Shown one piece after another: positions 7,667-13,976 of a DNA stretch of 26,503 nucleotides. Where the stretch lies: contig CAYSZS010000017.1 of assembly GCA_964435575.1 (NCBI GenBank), positions 1 through 26,503 on the forward strand, read 5' to 3'. Made by a program: the position numbers and the translations under genes. The notes beneath the pieces are model-generated. The model searched no databases. It saw only the letters and a program-made list of their open reading frames with translations, and was not told where the DNA came from. The DNA is from GWB1-39-12 sp964435575 (GTDB lineage Bacteria; Patescibacteriota; Microgenomatia; UBA8517). Each line of letters opens with the position of its first letter. The first letter of the stretch is position 1.

Positions 7667-7672
7667 ATTATA
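7667..7672 (-). promoter_or_regulatory. Candidate -10 box (TATAAT) for the unknown gene at 6735-7640
   Basis: A perfect TATAAT on the minus strand, 26 nt before the ATG at 7640. The -35 position would fall at about 7690-7695, inside the palindrome at 7680-7695; the hexamer there is TATCTG, not close to TTGACA. Confidence 0.45.
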
Positions 7673-7679
7673 TACCTAA

Positions 7680-7695
7680 TATCTGATTTCAGATA
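7680..7695. promoter_or_regulatory. Perfect palindrome, possible operator
   Basis: TATCTGATTTCAGATA is a perfect 7-bp inverted repeat with a 2-nt centre. It lies immediately upstream of a TATAAT box and would overlap the -35 of the gene at 6735-7640, a common position for a repressor or activator site. No regulator with a DNA-binding domain is visible in the window. Confidence 0.4.
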
Positions 7696-7775
7696 AATAC
7701 GATTATAAAATTGTCTGAAGCTGTGCTTGCCCGCGCGCCGTCTACAAAGCCTTGGCGACTTATGACCTTTGGCGG

Positions 7776-7797
7776 GGAGGAAGTGGGATCTCAATAT
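7776..7797. repeat. Short dispersed repeat GGAGGAAGTGGGATCTCA, copy 2
   Basis: The second copy of the repeat at 6720-6740, reading GGAGGAAGTGGGATCTCA then ATAT. It lies in the 210-nt gap between the unknown gene and the MOSC gene. The gap also holds a locally GC-rich patch (about 7729-7780), the palindrome at 7680-7695 and the 31-bp repeat at 7818-7848; I see no gene in it. Confidence 0.5.
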
Positions 7798-7817
7798 TTT
7801 TACTCCAGAGCTAATTA

Positions 7818-7848
7818 GAAGATCGTCGAACGTTCCAAGGACAAATTA
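7818..7848 (+). repeat. 31-bp perfect direct repeat, copy 1
   Basis: The 31 bases here (GAAGATCGTCGAACGTTC and the next 13, through CCAAGGAC to AAATTA) are identical to 10194-10224 and in the same orientation. The core contains the self-complementary octamer GAACGTTC. It begins 3 nt after the stop-side region of the MOSC gene at 7851, in the gap. Flanking bases are partly alike too (AGCTAATT upstream in both). Confidence 0.75.
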
Positions 7849-7850
7849 TT

Positions 7851-8732
7851 TTATTCTATTAAATTAGGTGATGATTTGTAGACGAGGACTTCAACTTCGT
7901 CCCCTACATGAATTTCTTGCGGTACACCTGTCCATTTGGGAGCTAACTTTTGTCCGAAGATTGTTTTTCCGCTTTGGACTTCTTTCCTGAAAGTAGCCAA
8001 AGTTGCAAGGGGTTCTTTGTCTTTATTAAGAAGTTCATCAACTGTTTCTGCCTCCCGTCTGACCAATGTCCTAGAACAACGTTCAATTGGTTTAACTACA
8101 GCAACCACTTGGCCGTTTATTTTTATTTTTCCCCATGCGTCTTCAGCAAAGGGGTCAATCCCTGCAATCCACATATCATGCCCGAAACGTTCTTTCGGAA
8201 CGGAATTTCTTCCGTTTTCCAAAATTTTTTTATTCAGTTCATCAAGAGATGCATCGCTTCCGAGGGACATTGACCAGCTATCGGCAAACCCAAACCGTGC
8301 AAGTCCTAAGCTGTCTTTACGTACATAGTCAGCCGGCATATGTACTAAACGACAACCGTCAACGTTTAAATACCCACTAAGCCATTGAGCAGCTTCAAAC
8401 CCATCATCAACCGCCTCATATCTCATGCTGTCAGTAAACATTACAACAATTCTTCTTGACCCTTCATCATTGATAGGAACGTCAATCTGCCACCCATATC
8501 CTCTCCCCTTTAAAACCATTACGTTATCCGTCTCTGACACCCGAGGTTCAATGAAAACCATCTTTGGATATTTATCTGAAAGCATGAACTTCCCATCTGA
8601 TCCTACCACCATCCATCGTCGGCTCCATCGAGGCCCCATTTCACCTACTTCGAATTTTTCAACTTCAACTCTTGCGCAGGATTTTATCGGCCCCTCTGTT
8701 AATGATGAAATTTCAACTCTACTCATGGTCAC
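7851..8732 (-). CDS. MOSC-domain protein (mARC/YcbX-like molybdenum-cofactor-binding family)
   Basis: A 293-aa protein with the two-part layout of this family. Residues 4-62 match the MOSC N-terminal beta-barrel (ISSLTEGPIKSC, RRWMVVGSDGKFMLSDKYPKM). Residues 175-283 match the MOSC domain: RFGHDMWIAGIDPFAEDAW, KPIERCSRT with the conserved Cys219, EPLATLATFR near 240-249, IFGQ, and VGDEVEVL near the end. In mARC and Moco sulfurases this Cys coordinates molybdenum or binds sulfur. No molybdopterin biosynthesis gene is visible, so cofactor supply is unknown. The start is GTG 8732 or ATG 8726; a TAGAAT box lies 5 nt before the GTG. It is divergent from the EamA gene. The family call is firm; substrate is unknown. 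Confidence 0.82.
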   Translation of the reverse strand: MTMSRVEISSLTEGPIKSCARVEVEKFEVGEMGPRWSRRWMVVGSDGKFMLSDKYPKMVFIEPRVSETDNVMVLKGRGYGWQIDVPINDEGSRRIVVMFTDSMRYEAVDDGFEAAQWLSGYLNVDGCRLVHMPADYVRKDSLGLARFGFADSWSMSLGSDASLDELNKKILENGRNSVPKERFGHDMWIAGIDPFAEDAWGKIKINGQVVAVVKPIERCSRTLVRREAETVDELLNKDKEPLATLATFRKEVQSGKTIFGQKLAPKWTGVPQEIHVGDEVEVLVYKSSPNLIE

Positions 8733-8737
8733 GGGCT

Positions 8738-8743
8738 ATTCTA
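8738..8743 (-). promoter_or_regulatory. Candidate -10 box (TAGAAT) of the MOSC gene
   Basis: On the minus strand TAGAAT lies 5 nt before the GTG at 8732 and 11 nt before the ATG at 8726. This placement suits a leaderless or nearly leaderless message. No clear -35 was found. Confidence 0.35.
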
Positions 8744-8816
8744 TCACCTACTTTTTTCCAGAGCAAATTTGAAGACAAATTGTTTTATATAATCTACTTA
8801 ATAATATTTTTGGGTA

Positions 8817-8822
8817 TATAAT
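8817..8822 (+). promoter_or_regulatory. Candidate -10 box (TATAAT) of the EamA transporter gene
   Basis: A perfect TATAAT ends exactly 6 nt before the ATG at 8829, so transcription would begin at or next to the start codon. No Shine-Dalgarno is present. A second TATAAT at 8788-8793 could serve a longer leader. The gap 8733-8828 also holds a degenerate relative of the 31-bp repeat near 8756-8785 (CCAGAGCAAATTTGAAGACAAATT). Confidence 0.5.
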
Positions 8823-8828
8823 TAATTT

Positions 8829-9281
8829 ATGTCTGGAGCAATAGCCGCAATCTACTCATCCTTTTTTCTTGCACTTTCACAAGCGTCATTGAAGAAAAGC
8901 TACAGGGAGCTACCTCCATCCGTCGCGTTTTTCTTTGATATGGTTTTTGGTGTTTTGCTTTGGCTTCCCCTAGCACTTTTTTTTGGCGTAAATTTAGTTT
9001 TTTTTAACGAGGTACTCATTTACGCTATTGTTTCAGCCATCCTTTCTGAAGCGGTAGTTTTTTACGCGCTATCGAAAGGCCAACTAAGTATTACCTCTAT
9101 ACTCATTGGTAGTTACCCAATTTATACAATTCTTTTTTCGTTTCTTATAAATAGGGAGTTGCTTACGTTATCACAGGCTTTGTTTGTTGCATTAACTATC
9201 ATTGGAACTCTCATTTCGTATTTGCCTTCCAAATTAAGTCGAGATGAACTTAAAAAAGCGGTGCTCTGGTTTGGCCACTAA
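8829..9281 (+). CDS. EamA/DMT-family transporter, N-terminal half (gene split by a frameshift)
   Basis: A 150-aa membrane protein with about five hydrophobic helices, starting MSGAIAAIYSSFFLALSQAS. This is one EamA repeat of the drug/metabolite transporter family, which normally has two repeats, ten helices and about 280-300 aa. Reading stops at TAA 9279-9281, shortly after the loop KLSRDELKK. The second repeat continues in the -1 frame from an A6 run at 9252-9257. With one more A the join would read DELKK then SGALVWPLIAAVGIG, a natural EamA domain start, for a protein of about 287 aa. So this is a sequencing error, a recent inactivation, or slippage on the A run. Transported substrate cannot be told; an amino acid or metabolite exporter is typical. 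Confidence 0.75.
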   Translation: MSGAIAAIYSSFFLALSQASLKKSYRELPPSVAFFFDMVFGVLLWLPLALFFGVNLVFFNEVLIYAIVSAILSEAVVFYALSKGQLSITSILIGSYPIYTILFSFLINRELLTLSQALFVALTIIGTLISYLPSKLSRDELKKAVLWFGH

Positions 9282-9691
9282 TTGCTGCGGTCGGAATTGG
9301 TCTGTCAGATACTTTGTCGAAAAAAGTTATCACCAAAACTGAGGACTTTACGTTCCTCTTTGTTTTAGCACTGGTTCAAGTTCCTGTTGCCTTTATTTAT
9401 CTTAAACTGGAGAAACAAAATATAGTCAATAAACTACGTGTGGTAAGGCAAAAAGCTTACGATTACAAAAATGCAATTGCAGGATCACTGTTTAATATTG
9501 TCGGTACTGGACTATTATGGATTGCCTTCTCTAAGACACTAGCTTCGATTGCCTCCCCCATCACAGCAACAAGCGGTGTTCTTGTAATAATTATTTCACT
9601 TTTATTTTTGGACGAAAAAATATCTGTCCGACAAATCTTGGGAATACTATTGGTCTTTGGAGGTATAATCGGATTAGTAACTTATGGTTAA
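9254..9691 (+). CDS. EamA/DMT-family transporter, C-terminal half (out of frame with the first half)
   Basis: The second EamA repeat, with about five hydrophobic segments, ending VFGGIIGLVTYG as in complete family members. The frame is open from 9254, just after a stop at 9251. No ATG begins it; the first alternative start is TTG at 9314, which would cut off the first helix (WPLIAAVGIGLSDTL). Features such as SPITATSGVLVIIISLLFLDEKIS near the end are typical of EamA repeats. It is best read as the rest of the gene starting at 8829, displaced by one base at the A6 run 9252-9257. Both halves are otherwise undamaged, with no further stops, which argues for a recent or artefactual shift. Confidence 0.65.
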   Translation, partial: KSGALVWPLIAAVGIGLSDTLSKKVITKTEDFTFLFVLALVQVPVAFIYLKLEKQNIVNKLRVVRQKAYDYKNAIAGSLFNIVGTGLLWIAFSKTLASIASPITATSGVLVIIISLLFLDEKISVRQILGILLVFGGIIGLVTYG

Positions 9692-9700
9692 TCTATAAAA

Positions 9701-10165
9701 ATGGATCAAATCATTTCATATTCCGGAAAAGAAGGTCTTCTTAAAGTAACTATCAACTCTTTAGAAGCTAAAAGGGAACTTTTGGTATTTGAAACAAGTT
9801 ATGCATCGCTAAATAATCTATTTACAAAAAAACAGGCTGAAAATATCAGGGCTGAGTTTCTTAAGAGAAAGATAAAGATTCGTGAGCTAACAAACCATGC
9901 GTTTCATGAACAGTATACAGACGTTCCGGATTTCCACGAAAAAGTCATGGCCATAAGATATATCAATCCTAATAAATTAAATATTCTAGTAGAGACACTT
10001 GTTTATAATAATGTTGTGGCAATATACGAACCCAAAGAGGGCGGCTTTTGTGTTGAAATTCACAGTAAAGAACTAGCCAACCAACAGAGACAGCTCTTTG
10101 AATTTATTTGGAAACAAGCTGACCGTCCAATCATTGGAAAAAACGGAAGAACCTCTATTTTCTGA
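9701..10165 (+). CDS. Orphan TrmB-like effector domain without a DNA-binding domain
   Basis: A 154-aa soluble protein. Its last part, NNVVAIYEPKEGGFCVEIHS then ELANQQRQLFEFIWKQA, resembles the end of the C-terminal (PLD-like, effector) domain of TrmB-type regulators, where a strand pair is followed by an IA-x-x-Q-R-x-x-F-E-x-x-W helix. TrmB proteins normally start with a winged helix; here there is none, and no catalytic HxK pair of phospholipase D is visible. It starts 9 nt after the transporter gene, so the two are probably cotranscribed; it may be a leftover of a regulator or a stand-alone ligand-sensing domain. Start ATG 9701 has no Shine-Dalgarno. The similarity is judged by eye and is moderate at best. 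Confidence 0.5.
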   Translation: MDQIISYSGKEGLLKVTINSLEAKRELLVFETSYASLNNLFTKKQAENIRAEFLKRKIKIRELTNHAFHEQYTDVPDFHEKVMAIRYINPNKLNILVETLVYNNVVAIYEPKEGGFCVEIHSKELANQQRQLFEFIWKQADRPIIGKNGRTSIF

Positions 10166-10193
10166 AGCTAATTTTAAGGGAGCCAGACTCCCT

Positions 10194-10224
10194 GAAGATC
10201 GTCGAACGTTCCAAGGACAAATTA
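10194..10224 (+). repeat. 31-bp perfect direct repeat, copy 2
   Basis: Identical over 31 bases to 7818-7848, same orientation, with the self-complementary core GAACGTTC. Here a hairpin precedes it: GGGAG at 10179-10183 and CTCCC at 10189-10193-type arm around the loop CCAGA. The pair of copies brackets the MOSC, transporter and TrmB-like genes. It lies between the TrmB-like gene and the sulfotransferase promoter. Confidence 0.75.
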
Positions 10225-10255
10225 AATCTTGTTAATAATTATAGGGTTTTTGTTT

Positions 10256-10261
10256 TATAAT
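10256..10261 (+). promoter_or_regulatory. Candidate -10 box (TATAAT) of the sulfotransferase gene
   Basis: A perfect TATAAT ends exactly 6 nt before the ATG at 10268, the same spacing as at 8817-8822. This predicts a leaderless message and supports ATG 10268 over the upstream TTG at 10229. The best -35-like hexamer is TTGTTA at 10229-10234, 21 bp away, longer than usual. Confidence 0.55.
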
Positions 10262-10267
10262 ATCCTC

Positions 10268-11059
10268 ATGTCAGAAAGAATTGCTCATCTGCATATAGAA
10301 AAAACCGCGGGTACATCAATACGAAAAGGCTTGTTCGAACCGGTATATGGTAAACAAAATGTCTTACTCTACCATCCGCCAATAGATATGTTTCGGAGGA
10401 TTTCAGATCTTAGAAGTGAAAGGTACACTAAAGCGTACCAGATCAAAGAGCTTCTTGTGAAAACCCCCCTTAGACCTATTGTCGACTTCCTTGTTCTTCA
10501 ACTTCGGAAAAGAAGTAGTACAAACGACATTGCTTGGGAAGCATTACAGTCTACCGACTACAAAGTAGTCTCTGGACATTTTTCCGCTGATAAAATTAAC
10601 TTTCTTCTAGATCACTTTACAACGGTTGTTATTCGTAACCCCCTAGAAAGAATGTATTCCCACTATTTACATTGGAATAGAAAAAATGGAGCCACACAAT
10701 TTAGAATCAATATAGAATACAATCCTGATGTTACCTTTGAAGAATTTGCGATGCTCGAGAAACTCAAAGATTATCAAACTCAAGCACTAAGGGGTAAGCC
10801 ACTAGAGGAGTTCGACTTGGTAGGAACCACAACAAATCTCAACTCATATAGTTATCGGCTGCTATCTCAGTTAGGACTCGACCCTTACTCGTACCCTCTT
10901 GATTATCACAACCGAACAATAAACAAACCTCCACTAGAAGTTAGTCAAGATTTTGCAAACGAATTTCGAGAATTTCATATAAATGATTACACACTATACG
11001 AGCACGCTCTTTCGTTAGAAAATAATTTACAAATTGAAAGCCTGCCGCGACTGATTTGA
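10268..11059 (+). CDS. Sulfotransferase (Sulfotransfer_2-like family)
   Basis: A 263-aa protein from ATG 10268 (276 aa if TTG 10229 is used). The N-terminus IAHLHIEKTAGTSIRKGLFE matches the 5'-phosphosulfate-binding loop of PAPS-dependent sulfotransferases (usual form HIPKTAGTS). The later VVIRNPLERMYSHYLH matches the 3'-phosphate-binding motif (RDPxxRxxSxY), with Asn for the usual Asp. Enzymes of this kind move sulfate from PAPS to carbohydrates or other acceptors. No PAPS synthesis gene is visible, so the donor source and acceptor are unknown. No signal peptide or membrane anchor is seen from this start. It is the last gene of the island and converges on the response-regulator operon, with 18 nt between stops. 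Confidence 0.75.
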   Translation: MSERIAHLHIEKTAGTSIRKGLFEPVYGKQNVLLYHPPIDMFRRISDLRSERYTKAYQIKELLVKTPLRPIVDFLVLQLRKRSSTNDIAWEALQSTDYKVVSGHFSADKINFLLDHFTTVVIRNPLERMYSHYLHWNRKNGATQFRINIEYNPDVTFEEFAMLEKLKDYQTQALRGKPLEEFDLVGTTTNLNSYSYRLLSQLGLDPYSYPLDYHNRTINKPPLEVSQDFANEFREFHINDYTLYEHALSLENNLQIESLPRLI

Positions 11060-11077
11060 AGACGAACTACCCTTTAC

Positions 11078-11452
11078 CTATGAAGTCGGGCCGATGAGGG
11101 ATTGGAGTTTGGCGACTAGGTTGGTAATGGAAAAATCTGTTTTAACTATATAGTCATTTGCGCCCAACTCAAGAGCTTTGTCTATATCTTCTTTCTGACC
11201 TAAATTGGAGGCAACTACTACAGGAATATTTTTCCAGGTATCATTTTTCTTCATCTCCGAAAGAACCGAAAATCCGTCCTTTTTTGGTATTACGAGATCA
11301 AGTATCACCAGGTCAAACTTATCGGTCTGAAGTGCGTCCATTGCCTCTTCGCCGTCATAAACCAGTACGACATTATACGAAGCTTTAGAAAGCTTAACAC
11401 GATATGCATTTGCCAGAAATTTATCATCTTCTACAACTAATATTTTCCTCAT
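11078..11452 (-). CDS. Single-domain response regulator (CheY-like), third in the operon
   Basis: A 124-aa receiver domain with no output domain. Phosphoacceptor Asp is D52 in VILDLVIPKKDG; the acidic pocket is VVEDD near residues 6-10; the switch residue is the Ser of VVASN and the conserved Lys is in YIVKTD. Start ATG 11452 overlaps the previous stop (ATGA). Receiver-only proteins act by binding a partner when phosphorylated. It is the last gene of the kinase operon and is closest in style to the second regulator. Confidence 0.92.
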   Translation of the reverse strand: MRKILVVEDDKFLANAYRVKLSKASYNVVLVYDGEEAMDALQTDKFDLVILDLVIPKKDGFSVLSEMKKNDTWKNIPVVVASNLGQKEDIDKALELGANDYIVKTDFSITNLVAKLQSLIGPTS

Positions 11453-11832
11453 GAAACCTTAAGTGCCTCGCGAACTTTGGCAACAACCTCATCCAATTTC
11501 CAATCAGTCTTAACTAGATAATTATTAACTCCCTTCTTTTTACTCTCCTCAACGGTTGAAGCATCACTCAAATTCGAAAGAATTATTACGGGAACCCCCT
11601 TTCCCCATTCATCCTCTCTTAACCTGTCAAGAAGCGTAACTCCGTCCATAAGAGGAAGAACGATGTCGAGAAGTATCAAGTCGGGATGTTTTTCCAAAGC
11701 AACGGCCAACCCCTCCCCCCCGTCATATGCTTCTAAAACATCAAAACCATTTTTTTCGAGCTTCTTTTTAATGGCTTTTGACAGAAGTTTTTCGTCCTCT
11801 ATTAGTAAAACAGTTGATTTTTTATCACTCAC
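11449..11832 (-). CDS. Single-domain response regulator (CheY-like), second in the operon
   Basis: A 127-aa receiver from GTG 11832 (MSDKKSTVLLIEDEK), chosen because it gives a normal receiver N-terminus and a 10-nt gap from the previous gene; a TTG at 11856 is also in frame but adds unrelated residues and overlaps the upstream gene. Phosphoacceptor is D56 in LILLDIVLPLMDG; the acidic pocket is IEDE; the switch Ser is in ILSN; the Lys is in YLVKTD. No output domain. It ends in an ATGA overlap with the third regulator, so the two are coupled. Confidence 0.9.
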   Translation of the reverse strand: MSDKKSTVLLIEDEKLLSKAIKKKLEKNGFDVLEAYDGGEGLAVALEKHPDLILLDIVLPLMDGVTLLDRLREDEWGKGVPVIILSNLSDASTVEESKKKGVNNYLVKTDWKLDEVVAKVREALKVS

Positions 11833-11842
11833 AATATATATG

Positions 11843-12229
11843 CTACTTCTTTTCAACTACTTCGCGCAATATCTGTATGATATCTTCTAATCTATATTGA
11901 GCCTTCAATATGTATTCCTTTACTCCAAGTTCAAGCATCGAGGCTTTCTTTTCATCGCTCGCGGAATTACTGACTACAACAACAGGAATTTTTGTCCAGG
12001 CCTCTTTTTTTCTCAATTCCCGCATAAACTCGAGCCCATTCATGTCCTCAAGGTAGTAATCAAGCCAGATGACGTCGGGGTATTCGGTGATATTTGCCAG
12101 ATAGTCCAAAGCTTGCTTTGCCGAAGTACAGGTTATGGGTTCAAAACCCTTACTTGTCAATTTTTTGGAGATGGCCTGAAGGAGAAGTTCCTCGTCCTCG
12201 ATTACCATCACTTTTATCGTTTTTTCCAT
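11843..12229 (-). CDS. Single-domain response regulator (CheY-like), first in the operon
   Basis: A 128-aa receiver. Acidic pocket VIEDEE at residues 9-14, phosphoacceptor D57 in VIWLDYYLEDMNG, switch Ser in VVVSNSAS, and the conserved Lys in YILKAQ. The Pro usual after the acceptor loop is replaced by Glu-Asp, and it is the most diverged of the three. No output domain. A perfect TATAAT lies 7 nt upstream at 12237-12242, inside the gap after the kinase gene, so it may have its own promoter as well as reading through from the kinase. Confidence 0.92.
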   Translation of the reverse strand: MEKTIKVMVIEDEELLLQAISKKLTSKGFEPITCTSAKQALDYLANITEYPDVIWLDYYLEDMNGLEFMRELRKKEAWTKIPVVVVSNSASDEKKASMLELGVKEYILKAQYRLEDIIQILREVVEKK

Positions 12230-12236
12230 TATTTAC

Positions 12237-12242
12237 ATTATA
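12237..12242 (-). promoter_or_regulatory. Candidate -10 box (TATAAT) of the first response regulator
   Basis: A perfect TATAAT on the minus strand, 7 nt before the ATG at 12229. It lies in the 20-nt gap after the histidine kinase stop at 12250. No good -35 is seen. It would let the three regulators be made in excess of the kinase. Confidence 0.45.
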
Positions 12243-12249
12243 TATTATC

Positions 12250-13905
12250 TTAGACGTCGATTGTAACTTCGCCTTCTTTTTGAACACTTCCCGAAAGCGG
12301 TATCGCAAACCAAAACGTCGTGCCCTTACCTTCGTCGCTCTCAAACCAGATTCTACCACCCGAGGATTCAACAATGGCCTTGGTCAGGTAAAGCCCGAGG
12401 CCCGTTCCTTCGGTTTCAATCTTGATCACATTTTCCGCTCGGAAGAACTTTTTGAATACCTGTTCTTGCTGGCGCTTAGGTATTCCGTAACCGTTATCCG
12501 AAATCTGAGAAATTATTTCCTCGCCCATTCGGGAAATTATAATAACAACTTCACCCTCATCAGGTGTGTACTTTACCGCATTGGTGAGTAAATTCATATA
12601 AACGTGCCTGATAAGTCTGGGGTCGACGTTGACCAAGGGCAATTTTTCGTGAATACTAATTACCAAATGCAATTTTTTCTTTTCCAATCTTGGCTTAACT
12701 TCAAGAATAACATCATCCAAAAGTTTTCTTAAATCAGTCGGTTTGGGATCTATTATAATCCTCCCCGATTCGATCCTTGAAATATTCAACAAAGTATTCA
12801 CAAGTTGAATCATCCGTTCATTAGATTGATATACATTTGTGAGAAGCTCTTCCTGTTCCTTAGTCAGTTCTCCTGCATCGCGGTCTAAAAGAATCTCACA
12901 AAACCACTTCATCGCAGAAAGAGGGGTTCTGAGTTGGTGTGAAGCAAGTGAAATAAACTCGGTCTTCATCCTGTCTATTTCTTTCTCCTTGGTGATGTCG
13001 CGAAATACGTCGACTCCCCCTATAACCCTATCAAAAACAATTACCGGCGTTGCCGTAATGGATACCGGAAATTTCCTTCCGTCAAGTCTTACGAAAAAAT
13101 AATCGTTACTTACAATTTTTTTCTTTAGGAAGAGTGCATTCCTGATGGGTCGTTCATTGACGTTTACTTCTCTATCTTCCTTATCAAACATCTTTATCGA
13201 ATACCAAATAGGCTTCCCGATAAGCTCGTCTTGCCTTAGGCCGGTCAAGTATTCAACTTGTTGATTTGTGAAAATAATCTCACCTTTATCATTAATTCCG
13301 ACTACGCCGTCACCAATATTTGCTAGCATTGCATCATCCATTGCTTTTTCTTCGGCAAGCTCTCTATTTTTACTAATCAGCTCTTCCTGAATTTTTTTCT
13401 GCTCAAGCGAAATCTGGTAGGTTATCGAGCTTCTCAGAAGCTCAACTTCTACCCAGGTTGACACGTCTTTTAAAGTCGAAGCTTCCAGGTCAGAAAATTT
13501 TCTGGGCAGGCGGTCTGCCAAAAATAAACTACCAACAATTGATCCGTCAGGAGCTCTCACGGGTACGCCCGCAAAAAATCTTATCTTAGGTCCCTCAGTA
13601 ACATTGGCGTTATTCTTAAATTCCTCGTTTTGAGAGGCATCTTCAACGATAACCGCGCCTTCTTTTATGATAACTGCGTCAGAAAAAGAAGCAGCTCTCT
13701 CTTCCTGCGAGTACATAAGTCCCTGAATTGATTTAAACCATACTTTTTGAGAATCGACCAAAGAAATTCCAGCAACTGGTACAGCAAAAATTTTTGTAGC
13801 TAGACGAGTAATAACCTCGAATCTCTCTTCTTTCGGAGTATTAAGAAGATTTAAGCTTTGTAAGGCTATCAATCTTTTCTCTTCCTTTTCTTGGGCAGCA
13901 TCCAT
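12250..13905 (-). CDS. Soluble hybrid-sensor histidine kinase with GAF and PAS domains
   Basis: A 551-aa kinase without membrane segments or signal peptide. Domains in order: GAF (about 10-155), a coiled linker (about 160-190), PAS (about 190-308, with MLANIGDGVVGINDKGEI), HisKA with phosphoacceptor H323 in SHQLRTP, and HATPase_c with N box N438/N442, G1 box DNGYGIP at 470-476 and G2 box GTGLGL at 500-505. All catalytic motifs are intact. There is no receiver domain, so it should pass phosphate to the three receivers encoded just downstream. A cytoplasmic GAF-PAS sensor suggests an internal signal such as redox state or a nucleotide; the ligand is unknown. Start ATG 13905; TATACT at 13922-13927 is a possible -10. 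Confidence 0.93.
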   Translation of the reverse strand: MDAAQEKEEKRLIALQSLNLLNTPKEERFEVITRLATKIFAVPVAGISLVDSQKVWFKSIQGLMYSQEERAASFSDAVIIKEGAVIVEDASQNEEFKNNANVTEGPKIRFFAGVPVRAPDGSIVGSLFLADRLPRKFSDLEASTLKDVSTWVEVELLRSSITYQISLEQKKIQEELISKNRELAEEKAMDDAMLANIGDGVVGINDKGEIIFTNQQVEYLTGLRQDELIGKPIWYSIKMFDKEDREVNVNERPIRNALFLKKKIVSNDYFFVRLDGRKFPVSITATPVIVFDRVIGGVDVFRDITKEKEIDRMKTEFISLASHQLRTPLSAMKWFCEILLDRDAGELTKEQEELLTNVYQSNERMIQLVNTLLNISRIESGRIIIDPKPTDLRKLLDDVILEVKPRLEKKKLHLVISIHEKLPLVNVDPRLIRHVYMNLLTNAVKYTPDEGEVVIIISRMGEEIISQISDNGYGIPKRQQEQVFKKFFRAENVIKIETEGTGLGLYLTKAIVESSGGRIWFESDEGKGTTFWFAIPLSGSVQKEGEVTIDV

Positions 13906-13940
13906 ACTAATTACTTATTAAAGTATATCGTTGAAATCCT

Positions 13941-13970
13941 AAACAAAAAAGTGGGTTTTAAAAAGCCCTA
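13941..13970 (-). terminator. Weak candidate terminator after the GH39-like gene
   Basis: On the minus strand GGGCTTTTTAAAACCC (13968-13953) can fold into a short, imperfect stem and is followed by ACTTTTTTGTTT. The stem is weak and has one unpaired C, so it may only reduce read-through into the kinase gene. Confidence 0.35.
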
Positions 13971-13976
13971 ACAATT

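Noticed and set aside
9314..9691. The second EamA half as an independent gene starting at TTG 9314
   Set aside because: This start removes the first helix, has no ribosome site, and the open frame joins the first half through a single-base shift at the A6 run.
7818..10224. The 31-bp repeats as ends of a transposon
   Set aside because: They are direct, not inverted, repeats, and no transposase or integrase gene lies between them.
12094..12591. 165-aa plus-strand open frame opposite the first response regulator and kinase
   Set aside because: It is a shadow of strongly supported receiver and kinase domains, and its translation has no family features.
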